Positions 25,000 through 36,314 of a stretch of DNA of 64,000 nt are shown one piece after another. Each line of letters opens with the position of its first letter. Position 1 is the first letter of the stretch. The notes below the pieces were generated by a model. That model was not told where the DNA came from, ran no database searches, and was given only the letters and a program-made list of their open reading frames with translations. The translations under genes and the position numbers were made by a program. The DNA is from Neurospora crassa OR74A (taxonomy: Eukaryota; Ascomycota; Sordariomycetes; Sordariales; Sordariaceae): contig NC_026501.1 of NCBI RefSeq assembly GCF_000182925.2, positions 3,038,001 through 3,102,000 on the forward strand. The letters run 5' to 3'.

Positions 25000-27126
25000 A
25001 GTAGAGGGATTATTATTTAAAATAAGCTCAATAGAGTTATTAAATAATAAATTAAATAGATTACCCTATACTTTTTTATAAGACTCTAGCACTAATATAC
25101 CGTATATATTACGCATATATAGTCCCCCCCCCTCCTCCTCCTCGTTTAGTATATTAAGTATATCCTCCTTATAAAGCAATATATACCCTTCTTTTAATTA
25201 CTCCTTCTTTTAATTATTAAAATAAACCTTCTACGTAACTTTACCCTTACTATTAATAGAATTATTAATTTATAACTCGTATAATTACTTTTAAATCTTC
25301 TTATTCTCTAATTTAACAGCTAGTATTTACCTCCTTATATTAATAACTTACTCTTTCTATACCCACTTTATAACTCTCTAATTGAATTCTCCTTTGGAGA
25401 GGGAGAGAGATTCGCCCTCTTATAGAACTTTATATACCCGTTTCCTTATTTTACAGTTTAAGTTAGCGGCCTTCTCCTTATCTTATTAGTTACATTCTTA
25501 AATAGTATTGTACATTAACGGTCCCTCATAAATAACAGTCTTAGCGGTGGGATAACGTTGACGGGTAGGAGAATTGAAAGTATAATAGTATTTATCTTTA
25601 ATATAGGTAATAACTTTTATTATTTTAATAAAGCGGTTTTTATTGGGAAATATTAAGGGTAGCGCGGGGTTAGATTATTTCGGTTGCTTTATTTAAATTT
25701 GAAATAAGATTTGAATCCGGTTAATTAGCTATATCCTAGTATTAAAGAAACCGTTAAAGATATTATATATAATTATATTACTATCGAGGATACCCTAAAA
25801 GACCGGAGGTAATATAGTTAATTAATTAGCGAAATCGTAAGGGCGGATAGTAGTAATTTAAATCTAATTTACTTTTAATTTTTTAATGAAGGTAGTACGA
25901 ATAAAGCTATATTTATTTCATTATACGAATTACCTTAAGACCTTCTAGTAATAGAATTTAAATAAAGAGAATATTCTAACGTTAAACAATTGTATTATAT
26001 ACATTAAATAGGGAAGTAAGCCTATTAAAATAATATTAAAAGTATTAGTATATTTTTTAATATCTATATTATAGTAACTACTAAACCTATTAATAATTAG
26101 GATACAGTAGATTAGCTTATATAATTTCCTTAACCCTACTCTATATACTAAATTTAGGATTTTCTAACTAAAAGCGTTATAACTATATTAATTACACTTA
26201 AACTACTTAGTAAAAGAGAACCCTTCTTCTCCCAATTTATAACCGTCCTCCTCCTTTAACTATATAAAAGTCAATAATAAGTAAAAAGAATAATAGTTAA
26301 AGTACTTTAATTAATCGAAGGTAAATTTTACATTTGAGAAGCTAATCGGCAATTTAATAAATCTAACCCCCTTATTTAAATTATTAATAAGGAAATCTTC
26401 TATTAGGTCGGTCTTAAATATTAAGTACGTTAATACTACGTACCCCATTACACTTACTCCTACTATAAGCGTAGTAGATTCGCAATTAATAATATCGTTA
26501 ATCTCTAGCTTTTACTTTACTAGCTCCTTTAATACAATTACCCTTACTCGCCCACCCGCTACGCAACCGAATTTTACCCCTATCTCATTATAGTTCTAAA
26601 TATCGCCTCTTTCAACTTCGTACTTCTTAATAATAACCTCGTACTCGTTAAACTACTCGTTAATAGACTCCTTATTTAATTCCTAAAACCTTCTTTTAAT
26701 ATTAACTATACAGTAAATAGTAGTTTTGAACTCTAGATAGTCTTTGAGGAAGCTAGCTAATTATATTGTATTGTAGGTCTCCGGTGTACCCTATAATAAG
26801 CGTAATCGATTTGCCGCTATAATAACTATTTAGTATAACGCTAGGAACCGTCCTTGAAAGTAGAATATTACGTACAATATAATAGTACTTTCCTCAGCTT
26901 TTATTAGTATATAGGGTTTTCCTATTGGGTGCGACGAGACGGCAGGCTTTTGGAATTCGCGTAGCGATTTAATATAATAAAAGATCAATATACGGGATTT
27001 ACTAGTAATAGCAGTAATATCCTTAACAATTAATAGCTTCGTTACCCTATTTCTAAGGGTTTTAAAGCGCCAATAAGCTTTAAGATATATACGGGCGCCA
27101 CAGTAGCTAGCGGACGCTTCGTCCAA
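25000..27126 (-). pseudogene. Degraded pogo/Fot1 transposase gene
   Basis: Read on the minus strand, remnants appear in the order expected for pogo-type transposases: an N-terminal part from about 27126, the HTH segment at 26925-26833 (IGKPYILIKAEES), a block at 26608-26521 resembling the YNxDExGFxIG region, a block near 26490-26420 (NCESTTLIVGVSVMGYVVLT), and a later block (near 26060-25990) resembling the PPHxTHLLQPLDVGxFSPLK region. Many stops and frame changes separate them. G:C to A:T change at TpA-rich sites fits RIP. The left limit is approximate. Confidence 0.7.
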
Positions 27127-27344
27127 CTCCTTAAAGTACTAATCGAAATTTACGGGTATTATACGGTAAATTAACAATTTTACTATTAATCTATAGATAT
27201 ATATAGACTGCTTATTTTTCATAGATTTACGCAATAAAATTGTACGAATTAGGGTACGGTTTTGTTGCAACGCTATTACCGATTTTACGATGCAAATAAG
27301 CGATTTTACAGGGCGTTAATAAGCAAATCTATATGGTACCCATC

Positions 27345-27449
27345 GGCCTTGTCCCATAATAAAACGCTGTCCCACAATTACTTTACCCCCTCTTTAATGA
27401 AGAGGGGGGGAGAAAAGGACCCACACCAGGCCGCCCTCCAACCCCCAAG
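27345..27449 (-). repeat. Right terminal inverted repeat with internal palindrome
   Basis: Reverse complement of the left end with small gaps. Read inward from 27449 it begins CTTGGGGGTTGG, has the hairpin CCCCCTCTTCATTAAAGAGG, then GTGGGACAGC and TTTTATTATGGGACAAG. It is about nine bases longer than the left copy because of short indels near the outer end. Confidence 0.85.
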
Positions 27450-27451
27450 TA

Positions 27452-27757
27452 CGTACCGCTGCAGTGAGTGTGCTTGGGTTGCTAGCAGTGACAGGTCCCA
27501 CTCCAGCAGCAGGGCAGCTACCGTGACGACCTAACCACAGCACCTCACTACGCCAATCGCTGGACTGACGACACTCAAGGTACCTCCAAGAGCACCTCAG
27601 TCTCCAAACAACCTACAACCTAACAAACGAACTGCCCCTCAATCATCACAACATCAACAACACGAACCCATCGCGAACGCAGTGTAGTCGCCGCCCAGCC
27701 CACGATACCTGAAATAGTCTGACAGCGCCTATCCACACATCCTCAATACTGCACATC
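27452..27757 (+). promoter_or_regulatory. Promoter and 5' UTR of rpn-5, squeezed against the transposon
   Basis: Only 306 bp separate the transposon's right TA from the rpn-5 start codon. The DNA is C/A-rich and of normal composition, with no sign of RIP spreading. I see no TATA box and no proteasome-type PACE element (GGTGGCAAA) in it. Confidence 0.5.
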
Positions 27758-29430
27758 ATGGCGGAGCCTGCGTTCAAGCCGGAGAAGGACTTCTCCAAGG
27801 AAGTCGACAAGCTGCTGCCCGAGGCCGAGCAGTTGGCCAAGGTAATCGCAAAACTCCCATGGTTGCCACCGTCTGCAGACCGTATACTAATAATGAAACA
27901 CCCTTGTAGACAGACATTCAAGCGGCTATCGAGAAGCTTTCTGTCCTCGAAAAGCAGACGCGCCAGGTAAGCACGCTGGACCACCTACCTTGTCCCCCGC
28001 TCCTTCACGCTGACCACTCGCCGACGACAGGCTTCCGACCTCGCATCGACATCCCGCATCCTGGTCGCTATCGTTACCATCTGCAAGAATGCAGGCGACT
28101 GGAGCTTGCTCAACGACCAGACCCTTGTTCTCTCCAAGAAACATGGCCAGCTCAAACAAGCCATCACCAAGATGGTACAGACCGTCATCGACTTCCTCCC
28201 AGAAACCCCGAACCTGGAGACCAAGCTCTCCGTCATCGAGACGTTGCGCACCGTTACCGAGGGCAAGATCTTTCTCGAGGTTGAGCGCGCACGCGTCACC
28301 AAGATTCTCTCCGACATCAAGAAAGAGCAGGGCGATCTCAAGGCTGCGACCGATATCCTGTGCGAGCTTCAGGTTGAGACATTTGGCTCCATGGACAGGA
28401 GGGAAAAGACGGAATTCATTCTGGCTCAGGTGGCGCTTTGCATAGAGAGCAAGGACTGGACACAGGCGGGCATTCTCAGCAGAAAGATTAGCACCAAGTA
28501 CCTTGCGCGCAGGCCCAAGAAAACGCAAGAGCAGCTCGACAAGGAACAGAAGGACAGGGAGGCCAAGAAGGCCAGGGGTGAGGAGGTTTCCGAGGAGAAG
28601 GAAGATGATGTCACCGACCTCAAGTTGCGATACTACGAACAACAGATCATTTTGGCCAAGCACGACTCAAGATACCTCGACGTCTGCAAGTACTACCGTC
28701 AAGTGCTGGATACCGAGGCAGTAGAGGAGGACCCCGCCAAGTTGCAGGCCGTAAGCTTCTCAGACACACCACATGGCGATCTTCTTAGACTAACATGGGT
28801 TGACAGGTCCTGCAAAGAATCATCTACTTCATCATCCTTGCCCCTCACGACAACGAGCAACACGATCTCCTTCACAGAATCCACAAGGACCCACGAATCG
28901 CACAGGTCCCTCAGGATGCCGAGTTGTTGAAGCTGTTTACCGTCCACGAGCTCATGCGCTGGCCCGAGGTTTCCAAAATCTTTGGCCCACACCTCTGCAG
29001 CACCGAGATCTTCGACTCGGAGCCCAACCAGTCAGCCGACGACAAGGCTTTCCAGCGCTGGCAAGACCTGCGCAAGCGCGTCATCGAGCATAATGTGCGT
29101 GTGGTGGCCAAGTATTACACGCGCATTCGTGTGGATCGCCTTACCCAGCTGTTGGATTTGACCGAGGACGAGACGGAGAAGTATATCAGCGAGCTCGTGA
29201 CGTCCAAAACGGTCTATGCCAAGATCGACCGCCCGGCGCGCATCGTGAGCTTTGCTAAGCCGCGGGATGCGGACGATATCCTCAACGAGTGGAGCTTCAA
29301 CATGAAGAGCTTGCTAGGCCACCTGGAAAGAATTGACCATCTGATTACCAAGGAGGAAATGATGGCAAGAATCCAACCCGGAGCAAAGTCGTCAAAGAAG
29401 AGCAGTAAGGAGAAAGCGGCGGCGCGCTAG
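27758..29430 (+). CDS. rpn-5: 26S proteasome regulatory lid subunit RPN5 (PSMD12)
   Basis: Exons 27758-27841, 27910-27966, 28031-28750 and 28807-29430 join in frame to 494 residues, the usual size of Rpn5. It is a non-ATPase subunit of the 19S lid that contacts Rpn11-containing lid subunits and the base. Diagnostic stretches include LLNDQTLVLSKKHGQLKQAI, KYYRQVLDTEAV, and the C-terminal PCI domain (VLQRIIYFIILAPHDNEQHD, then RVVAKYYTRIRVDRLTQLLD and ending NEWSFNMKSLLGHLERIDHL), about residues 290-460. A charged Lys/Glu region near 210-235 is a linker between helical repeats, and the tail is Lys/Ser/Ala-rich. Introns are 68, 64 and 56 bp, all GT-AG in phase 0. The start follows CACATC before ATGGCG. 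The gene symbol is by orthology with yeast; the gene is likely essential. Confidence 0.95.
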
Positions 29431-30358
29431 AGAAGCTCAAGCTTCCTTACTGCACTGACCCCAGTTGTGGTCAGAAACAGACGGTAACCATCGCGGCCAT
29501 AGGGCGAGGCGAGAAGCCGTCGAGTCAAATTACTCCCTAGTCGCCATCTTCCCGGCAGAGACTTCGTGGGCCAAAGCAAGGCTGGATGCATTACAGCAAG
29601 AACTAGCAGCTTTGTATGAATAGACATGACTACTATGGAGCACAAGGGACGTAATTATTTATGACTTATATCCCGGTTGAAGGGAGCGCAGTTTACTGCC
29701 AGGTAGAAAACGAGATGTCCAGCATACGGAAGGCTCCAGTTGCCTGTACGCAAGTGATGCCGTAGGTTGTTGCAGGTTGTTCGAAAATCAAGCCCGCATA
29801 AATAGTGATAATACGAAAGGGCTTCATCTCTCCAGCTTCACCAGTGGACAGTGATGAACCGCCCAATACTTTAGCGGACGCCTTGAGGCTTTGCGTGATA
29901 TGTATCGTTGTGAGACTGGAGGTATCAAGAGTGCCAGCCGCGTGCCCGGACCCCCGGTCGTCTTGAACCCCCGCTGCCCCCGGCAACATCGGCATGCATA
30001 TTGGCCAAGACATCAACCAATAACCAAGGCAGTAGCCGGCGCTACCATGTCATGCCATGATCCGAGCATGACATGCCAGGACGGGAACAATCGATGGGAA
30101 CCCGTCAGATGCACATCATGGCCATCGTCGATTGAGCATAGGTAGAGACTGTTATGATGTGGGGAAACTCCTCGTAGTCGTTCCTCCCGAGTTGATGTCT
30201 CCGTAAAGTGCAGTCTTCCACGTTCAGAAATTGAAATACAGTACACTACACCATCACTATACCCACTCACTCATGCCGATACTCCCAAGTGTCGCCCAGA
30301 AAGCACACAAACAGCCTACACTACAGTGTCACAAAGATACACGTTGCCGTTGCCCAAG
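29431..30358. other. Intergenic between two plus-strand genes
   Basis: It holds the 3' UTR of rpn-5 and the promoter of the gene at 30359. Near 30045-30075 TGTCATGCCATGATCCGAGC is followed by CATGACATGCC, a loose repeated CATGAC/CATGCC pattern. Nothing else stands out. Confidence 0.55.
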
Positions 30359-32056
30359 ATGGTCATGACAGTGACAACCTCAACCGGGAACCGAGTGACC
30401 ATGTACTGCCTAGGCAGCCTCACATTCGTTCCCAGCGAGGCAGTCAAAGACGAGCAGACACATAACCAGGTACTACAGCGGCTGGCCGAAACCAATGACT
30501 TCGCGACAGCCATCCGAACGTGGTTCCACCTATCCGACGACGTCAACGCCCCTGAAGCCGATGAGTACGTGTACCATGCGATTGCCAGCGTGAAGCTGTC
30601 ACAGGTCCAGAGGGCCGTTGATGTTGGCGGGGCCAAGGGGATGCATGGATGGTATAGATTGGAGGGGGGTGATTTGGTATGTACCAGTTGCTGATGCTGA
30701 GGCTGGTTTCCCATGGGGGAAGCCCCTTTTTTCTTGTTTACTCCAGCTCTTCCATCCATAACGGCACCGGGCTCACTCAACAAGTCTCATCTCTGCCGGG
30801 AATATGTTTGTCTATCATGCTAACATGCACCCACCTCAACTCTCCAGCTTCCTCCTCCACCCCAAGCAGACATAGAATCTTACATCTCCATCTTCCTTCC
30901 CTCCACAGCCACAGCCTCGGCCCTCACCGCGTTCCAGTCCAACGCCAAACGCTCATCGATCCGCCTACGCTCCGCCACCTATCTGCTCTCCAAGCGCTAC
31001 ATTGCATCTGACTGGCACCCCCTCGGCAACCAACTCATAATTCCCAAAACCAAAAAGGACAGCAAGACTCCATTGCCAAGTAATCCCTACTTTGATTTCT
31101 GGGCCTGGTCCTGTCGGAACTTGGAATGGTGCGGGCCAGTACCCATCTCATCATCAGCTTCTACATCTCCCCCTGCCAGTAACACCACCGATGAAGCAAA
31201 AAAAGACGACTCAAACGACACCACCAACAAAATCATCCTCACCAACCCCCGCATGTCCCACCACATCCTGCCCATCTTCATGCACCACTTCGGCTGTGCC
31301 GTCCCCTCGCACGAATCCCTTTCCCTCCTCAAACTCTTTGCCCGCGGTCGCTCCATAATCGACATGGGCTCGGGCAACGGCTACTGGACTTTTATGCTCC
31401 GTCAATATCTCTCTCTTGGCCCCACCTCCTCCCAATCGCAACAAAAGGTCTATGCGGTAGACAACAACCAGTCGGAATGGCGAGTAATGTGGATAGACGA
31501 CACCATCATCGCTGACGGCGTCCGTTGGCTTTCCTCTCCTTCCCCTTCTTCTTCTTCTTCTTCCACTTCTTGCCCAAGCAAGGGAGGACAAGATATGGTT
31601 TTGCTGCTGGTGTATCCGATTGTGGGGGGTGACAGTAGCGCGGCGGGCGGGAAGGAGGGAGGGTTTACGAGGCAGTTGATGAAGGCTTATAAGGGAGATA
31701 CCCTGGCGGTGGTGGGTACGCAAAATGGGAACGGGTATACGGGGTTCAAGGGGGTGACTATGGATGAATATATGGAGCGCGAGTGGAAAGAGGAAGGGTG
31801 GAGGAAGGTGGTGCAATGCCCGTTGCCGAGTTTTGCGGGGAAGGATGAGGCGCTGTTCGTGTTTCAAAGGGGGGAGGCTTTGGGGAATTCTGAAGAGGGA
31901 CTTGGGGCTGGCTCGGGAAAAGCGAAGAAGAAAAAGAGAAAGAGTGGGAAACAGAAGGATGTGGAGGTGGAGAATCAGAACGGGGAAGATCAAAGGGATG
32001 GGAAGGAGGAGGAGCAAGCGGAGGAGAAGAAGGAGAAGGAAGGTCCTAATGAGTGA
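30359..32056 (+). CDS. Fungal protein with SAM-methyltransferase-like fold, role unknown
   Basis: Exons 30359-30676 and 30848-32056 join in phase 0 to 508 residues; the intron is 171 bp with a GTATGT donor. The middle has a Rossmann methyltransferase signature: motif I RSIIDMGSGNGYWTFMLRQY (about 250) and motif II KVYAVDNNQSE, followed by a D-rich loop and an aspartate-bearing QDMVLLLVYPIV strand. Just before it, PYFDFWAWSCRNLEWCGPV and LTNPRMSHHILPIFMHHFGC are distinctive. The N-terminal exon reads as helical (EADEYVYHAIASVKLSQVQ). A Ser run (coded by TCT repeats) interrupts the fold, and the last 55 residues are Lys/Glu-rich, suggesting RNA or nuclear association. I do not recognise a named orthologue. 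Start ATG 30359 has context CCAAGATGG; no ATG lies upstream in this frame. Confidence 0.8.
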
Positions 32057-32301
32057 ATAGTCGGGGAGGATATGTCTGTGGATGATGGAGCCCTTAAAGA
32101 CCATGGCATTAGCAATTGAAGGAGTTGGGATGTGTTGAACTGCTTGAAGATGGGAAAAAAGTGCGGTCATAGTAACAGAAAAGGTGAGAAATCAACTGAA
32201 AAGAAACGGCCGTGGAGGAAGGGAGAAAAAAGATATCGCCGAGCGAGAGAGAAATTCAAAAGAGGATAGATAGGCTTGTCCTGCCCACGTACTGTTGTTC
32301 C

Positions 32302-32341
<40 letters not shown>

Positions 32342-32424
32342 CCTCCGAGACTTGCTAACGATTCAATACAATCAGCCTCACGTTCTAAAGTAGCATAACA
32401 TCAATCAAGATACGTATCCCTCCA
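32057..32424. other. Convergent 3' region with 39-base T tract
   Basis: Only 368 bp separate two convergent stop codons. A run of 39 T (32303-32341) sits 84 bp beyond the stop of the minus-strand gene. No terminator beyond ordinary AT-rich 3' sequence is recognisable. Confidence 0.7.
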
Positions 32425-33687
32425 CTAAGTCTTTAACTCATCCTTCTCCTTTCGCTCCCCCCTACCCTCAATCCCCTCGGCCCTCTTCTTCAACCCCTCC
32501 ATCCACACATCAAAACCCCTCACGATCTGACTGCCCGCTGCCGCCTTCACCACAGGCGCCAACACTCCGTAAAACGTCTCCCAGCACTGATACGCCGTCT
32601 CTGGCTCGTCAAGCGTTCCAAGGGGAGGATGAATTTCAACAAACTCCTGCACGCGCTCGCATCGGAGCATCCAGTTTGGCATGAAGGCTGTGGGGCGAGT
32701 CTTCCAGGCTATGCGGAAGCCGGTGCGGCGGAGCTGGAGCTTGTTGTTGATTTTGGATGGGGATAAAGATAAAGATGCTGCCACCTTCCCTTCGTCTTTT
32801 TCTTGAGGGTCGCTAGGTTTGCCACCATCCACTTTGGCAGTCGTAACCGAAGTGCCATCGTCTTCGATATTTTCAACAGCTGGAGGAGGAGGAGCAGCAG
32901 CATCATCATCATCAGGGTGAGGGTCATTGTTTTGACTTTCAGCACCACTAGCATCACCACCATCACCACCACCGTCACGACCATTATCCTGAGTAACCCC
33001 AGTCTTCGCCCCACTGTCAATCCCACTACCACCATCACTAGGCAATGAAGCAGCCGACCCCAAAACAGACGAGACATCCGCCTTGACAACCTCGTCAATC
33101 CTCTCCAGACGACTGACTTCGAGCGCGGTGTTACGGGCGCTGCTGTCCTCTGACAGAGGGTCCATATGAACATGGAAAGTGAATTTGGTGCCTAGGCGGA
33201 GGAACCCTGGGCCAACCAGGTTGGGAAGAGCTTGGTGGACAGAGGAAGCGGAAGATACCTCTGAGGAGTGAGGGTTGGCAGGGGAGAGCGTGCGGGGAGC
33301 AGTGCCAGCAATACAAGCAGTAACCGAAGAAGACTCAGCCACGGCCACGGCCACGGGTATGCCTACCGGCTCCCCTGGCTTACCAGACTTGGGGTTTGAC
33401 TTGTTCTTATCTGTCTTGGACTTGGACTTTTTGTCATTTCTGTTCTTGGGCTGGTTTCCGTCCGGCTGAGCGTCTATGATGCATTTCCGGCAGTAGCGAT
33501 TCCATGTTGGGTACTCTGACGCCTTCAGAAGAACTTCAAGACATGTGGGAGGCGTGGCCTTGATATGTGCGGAACAGGCTATAGTGAACGAGCCGGCTCC
33601 TGGCTGGCCGTGGGTGGGAGTGGGAACGGGCCCGAGGGACCCGGTGGCGGCCATGTCCAGCGGGATCGGGGGCGAAAGTGAAGCCAT
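32425..33687 (-). CDS. SRPBCC (START-like/polyketide cyclase-like) protein split by an acidic insert
   Basis: A single-exon protein of 420 residues. The N-terminal part (FTIACSAHIKATPPTCLEVL, then SEYPTWNRYCRKCIID) is the first strand and helices of an SRPBCC lipid-binding fold. LRLGTKFTFHVHMDP supplies further strands, and after a long gap FRIAWKTRPTAFMPNWMLRC and TAYQCWETFYGVLAPVV with a long terminal helix complete the fold. Two inserts break it: a Lys/Ser/Pro-rich one and, at about 200-300, a Gly/Asp-rich acidic stretch (DGGGDGGDASGAESQNNDPH). The family binds hydrophobic ligands such as lipids, sterols or ubiquinone; the ligand here is unknown. The frame is open upstream to 33735 but the first ATG is at 33687. 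Confidence 0.75.
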   Translation of the reverse strand: MASLSPPIPLDMAATGSLGPVPTPTHGQPGAGSFTIACSAHIKATPPTCLEVLLKASEYPTWNRYCRKCIIDAQPDGNQPKNRNDKKSKSKTDKNKSNPKSGKPGEPVGIPVAVAVAESSSVTACIAGTAPRTLSPANPHSSEVSSASSVHQALPNLVGPGFLRLGTKFTFHVHMDPLSEDSSARNTALEVSRLERIDEVVKADVSSVLGSAASLPSDGGSGIDSGAKTGVTQDNGRDGGGDGGDASGAESQNNDPHPDDDDAAAPPPPAVENIEDDGTSVTTAKVDGGKPSDPQEKDEGKVAASLSLSPSKINNKLQLRRTGFRIAWKTRPTAFMPNWMLRCERVQEFVEIHPPLGTLDEPETAYQCWETFYGVLAPVVKAAAGSQIVRGFDVWMEGLKKRAEGIEGRGERKEKDELKT

Positions 33688-34576
33688 ATCGAAGATGAGA
33701 TGTTGAAGGGACCAATCAGACTGAGACTTCAGCAACAGTCACCTGGGCGTTTGACGTTGGGTGAAGGGGAAGAGGCCCTCTTGAAAGTGGAAGTAAGTTC
33801 AATATGTACCTGGCGTGCTTGGATGCTGGAAAACATACAAATGAAGTAAAGAACTCGATGATATCGAGTTTGCTTGCTGATCAGACTGGTCTAACCAACA
33901 CAGCAAGACGAGTCCGTACCCACGGGGGTTGTTTGATAATTACATATAGTCCATCCCATGTAGCCTCAGCGTGGGAGATGCCAGTACAGTGCTCGTAATT
34001 CTCTTTGTTTTATCCCCATGAGTTGTGTTATGCAATCACGCAGAAACCGGTTGCCTGCAAGATACAAGCGGGCCGTGCATGGGAGGGGTCAAGGTCGTCC
34101 CCCCAATTCTTGATCATATTGTTGTGTTGAAGCTGGAATACACTAACAGTTAATTACACGTGCCAGCATACGAGTCTAGTACAACGTCCGAAGTGGAAAC
34201 AGAAAACAGAGTTCAGATGCGCGGACTACGAACGACGGTTACATTTCAACAAGAAGTACGGAAATCAAAATCGGCGGAAAGATTGCGTGGGAGGGGCCAT
34301 TCTACCGTAACGGCAACCGAGGCTCGCGTCCTATATGCTCCTTTGACAAAAACAAAAACATAATCGACCACGAAAAGTCCTGCAAAAAGGGCCCATCCTC
34401 CGACTTGCACGACGATCATGGACACCAGCAGGAGCGAAACGATGAGGTCCTAACGCCCAAAGAGTGGGAAAAACGCAAATGATTCAATCGCTACTGACAA
34501 AATCAATAGCACAAGGTTTCAAGTACCAAAAGAGAGCAAACATGCCCCGACCCAGCGAGCGGCGACATCTCTTCCA
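33688..34576. other. Upstream region of the SRPBCC gene and 3' side of the transporter
   Basis: About 890 bp, containing the SRPBCC promoter on the left and the transporter 3' UTR on the right. I see no other gene or repeat. Confidence 0.55.
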
Positions 34577-36314
34577 TCAATACACATAGCGGAAATTGGC
34601 ATTCTCCTTGTCCGTCAGATCCTCAAACGCATGAATCATCCTTCCGTCAGCAGCCTCTTGCACACCGGTGGCAGCGAGCTCATCCCGCTTCTTGTTTTGG
34701 TGCTTGAGATAGAATCGCAGACCGACGATGACGACGACGAGCAGGCTGTAACAGCCCAGGTGCGTTGAAAAAGCAATGAAGTACCGTGGCTTGTCGGAGT
34801 CCAAGAAAACTTGGGGCCCTAGCCGATACGCATCACAGTCAGCAAAGGACCGTCACCACATTAGGAGAGGAGAAAAAAACTGACCGATGGCATTTCCGGC
34901 TGCCCAAATGATGAAGTTCAAGGCAACAGCCACAGCCTTCTTGGTCTGGCCGCCCACGTTCCGTGAGAGCATGGACAAAGCCAATGTCTGAGCCGACCAG
35001 AAGGACAGGGTGATATAGTAGCAGATGACCAGCCCAATCTTCTGCGTCTTGGTGTCCGTCGGCACTGTCATGAGGCAGATGGTGCCGATAAAGGACGGAA
35101 TGCAAAAGCCTAACATTGTCAGCAAGTTCTGCTTCGTCTTTTTGACGATCCACACGGAGCCCAGCAACACGATGATGATATAGAAGCCCAGCACCATGGC
35201 CAGCAACTGAGTCTCCAGCAGAGAAAACCCAAAGCTGCTGATGATGATACCCTGGAAGCTACCGAGGCCGCTGGTCGGGAGCGTGGTACACAGCTGGACG
35301 AGGGCATACCCCCAGACCTGCGGGTCCTTCAAGGCTTCATAGACCTGCGCCTTCTTAAACTTGCGGTTCTGGACGCCCGTCTGGTTGGCCCGCACACGTT
35401 CGACCATCAGCCGCTTGTCCTCCTCGAGAAAGCACTTCGCACGCATGGGTGAATCGGGCATCCACCAGCCGACAAACAGGCCGTACAAGACCGAGACAAT
35501 TCCGTAAGAAAGGAACAGCCATTGCCAGGACTTGAGGGGGCCGTTCTTGATCAGTGAGAAGCAGTAGGCCAGGAGACCGCCAAAAATTTGCTGGGCGCCG
35601 TTCATCATGTACCAGTAGGTCACCCGGGACGCTTGCTCCTCTCGCTTGTACCAGATCGAGGACAGAATGACAAAGGCCGGCTGGCAGGCGGATTCGAAAA
35701 GACCGAGCAGCGTCCGGACGACCACCAGGCCGGTGAAGTCCTTGCAGAGGGCGGTGCAAGCGAGAACGACACCCCAGGCTATGATCATGAAGCTGAGATA
35801 CTTGGCGATAGGTACACGGGCGATGATGTAGTTCTGGGGATACTCGACGATGAGGATGGTGATGTAGATGCATGTGGTTAGCCAGGCGTACTGGAGGAGT
35901 GACAAGTTGTTAGTGGCAACAATCACAGGACAAGCTACGGGGCTTCAAGAACAAGAAAGCTATATCACATACTTGCTGATCATGAAGACCAGTGTCTTCT
36001 CTGATGCCCATGATGGAGGAGAAACTCAAGGTCCCCTTGTCGATGGCTTGGATGAAGTAGGTTGTGATCATGATGACGAGCACTCGTTTGTCGATCAACT
36101 TGCGCAGGCGAGCATTTTCCGTTTCCGATATCTCGAAGGCTTCATCGGCGACATATTGGGCCAACTCCTTGTCGACTTTGTCGTATCTTGGCTGGTCCCC
36201 CTTATCCAGATCTGAAGAGAGAGTTCTTTCAACCTCTCCCAGGTCGTGCTTGTCGCCGACTTGCTGCATGTCTCTGTATGGGCTGACCATGTTTGGATCG
36301 TCATGCTTCGACAT
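34577..36314 (-). CDS. MFS transporter, Dal5/allantoate permease (anion:cation symporter) family
   Basis: Exons 36314-35973, 35890-34885 and 34818-34577 join in frame to 529 residues, normal for the family. It is a plasma-membrane proton symporter with about 12 membrane segments: a cytosolic N-terminus of about 70 residues, RVLVIMITTYFIQAIDKGTL as TM1, YAWLTTCIYITILIVEYPQN as TM2, the family hallmark VVVRTLLGLFESACQPAFVI in TM4-5, then WYKREEQASRVTYWYMMNGA and WQWLFLSYGIVSVLYGLFVG as TM6. A cytosolic loop, six more helices and a short acidic tail follow. Family members carry allantoate, nicotinate, pantothenate, vitamins and sugar acids or oligosaccharides. It is divergent from the GH105 gene at 37501 with 1.2 kb shared upstream DNA, which suggests an unsaturated uronate-containing substrate. 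That substrate is inference; the family call is strong. Confidence 0.92.

Larger units (their letters stand above)
24209..27449 (-). mobile_element. Fot1/pogo-like Tc1-mariner DNA transposon, RIP-degraded
   Basis: A 3241 bp AT-rich element flanked on both sides by TA (24207-24208 and 27450-27451), the target duplication used by Tc1/mariner elements. Its ends match as inverted repeats: CTTGGGGG at the left and CCCCCAAG at the right, then a long imperfect repeat ending in TTTTATTATGGGACAAG. The interior is TA-rich and full of stops in all frames, as RIP produces. Minus-strand translations keep pogo/Fot1 transposase features: a helix-turn-helix segment (PYILIKAEES) and the DDE-region block NCESTTLIVGVSVMGYVV. 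At 3.2 kb it is longer than a typical Fot1 (about 1.9 kb). It looks inactive. Confidence 0.85.

Noticed and set aside
31211-32170. 319-codon minus-strand frame
   Set aside because: Antisense shadow of the methyltransferase-fold gene, Leu/His-rich as expected from reading Glu/Lys-rich codons backwards.
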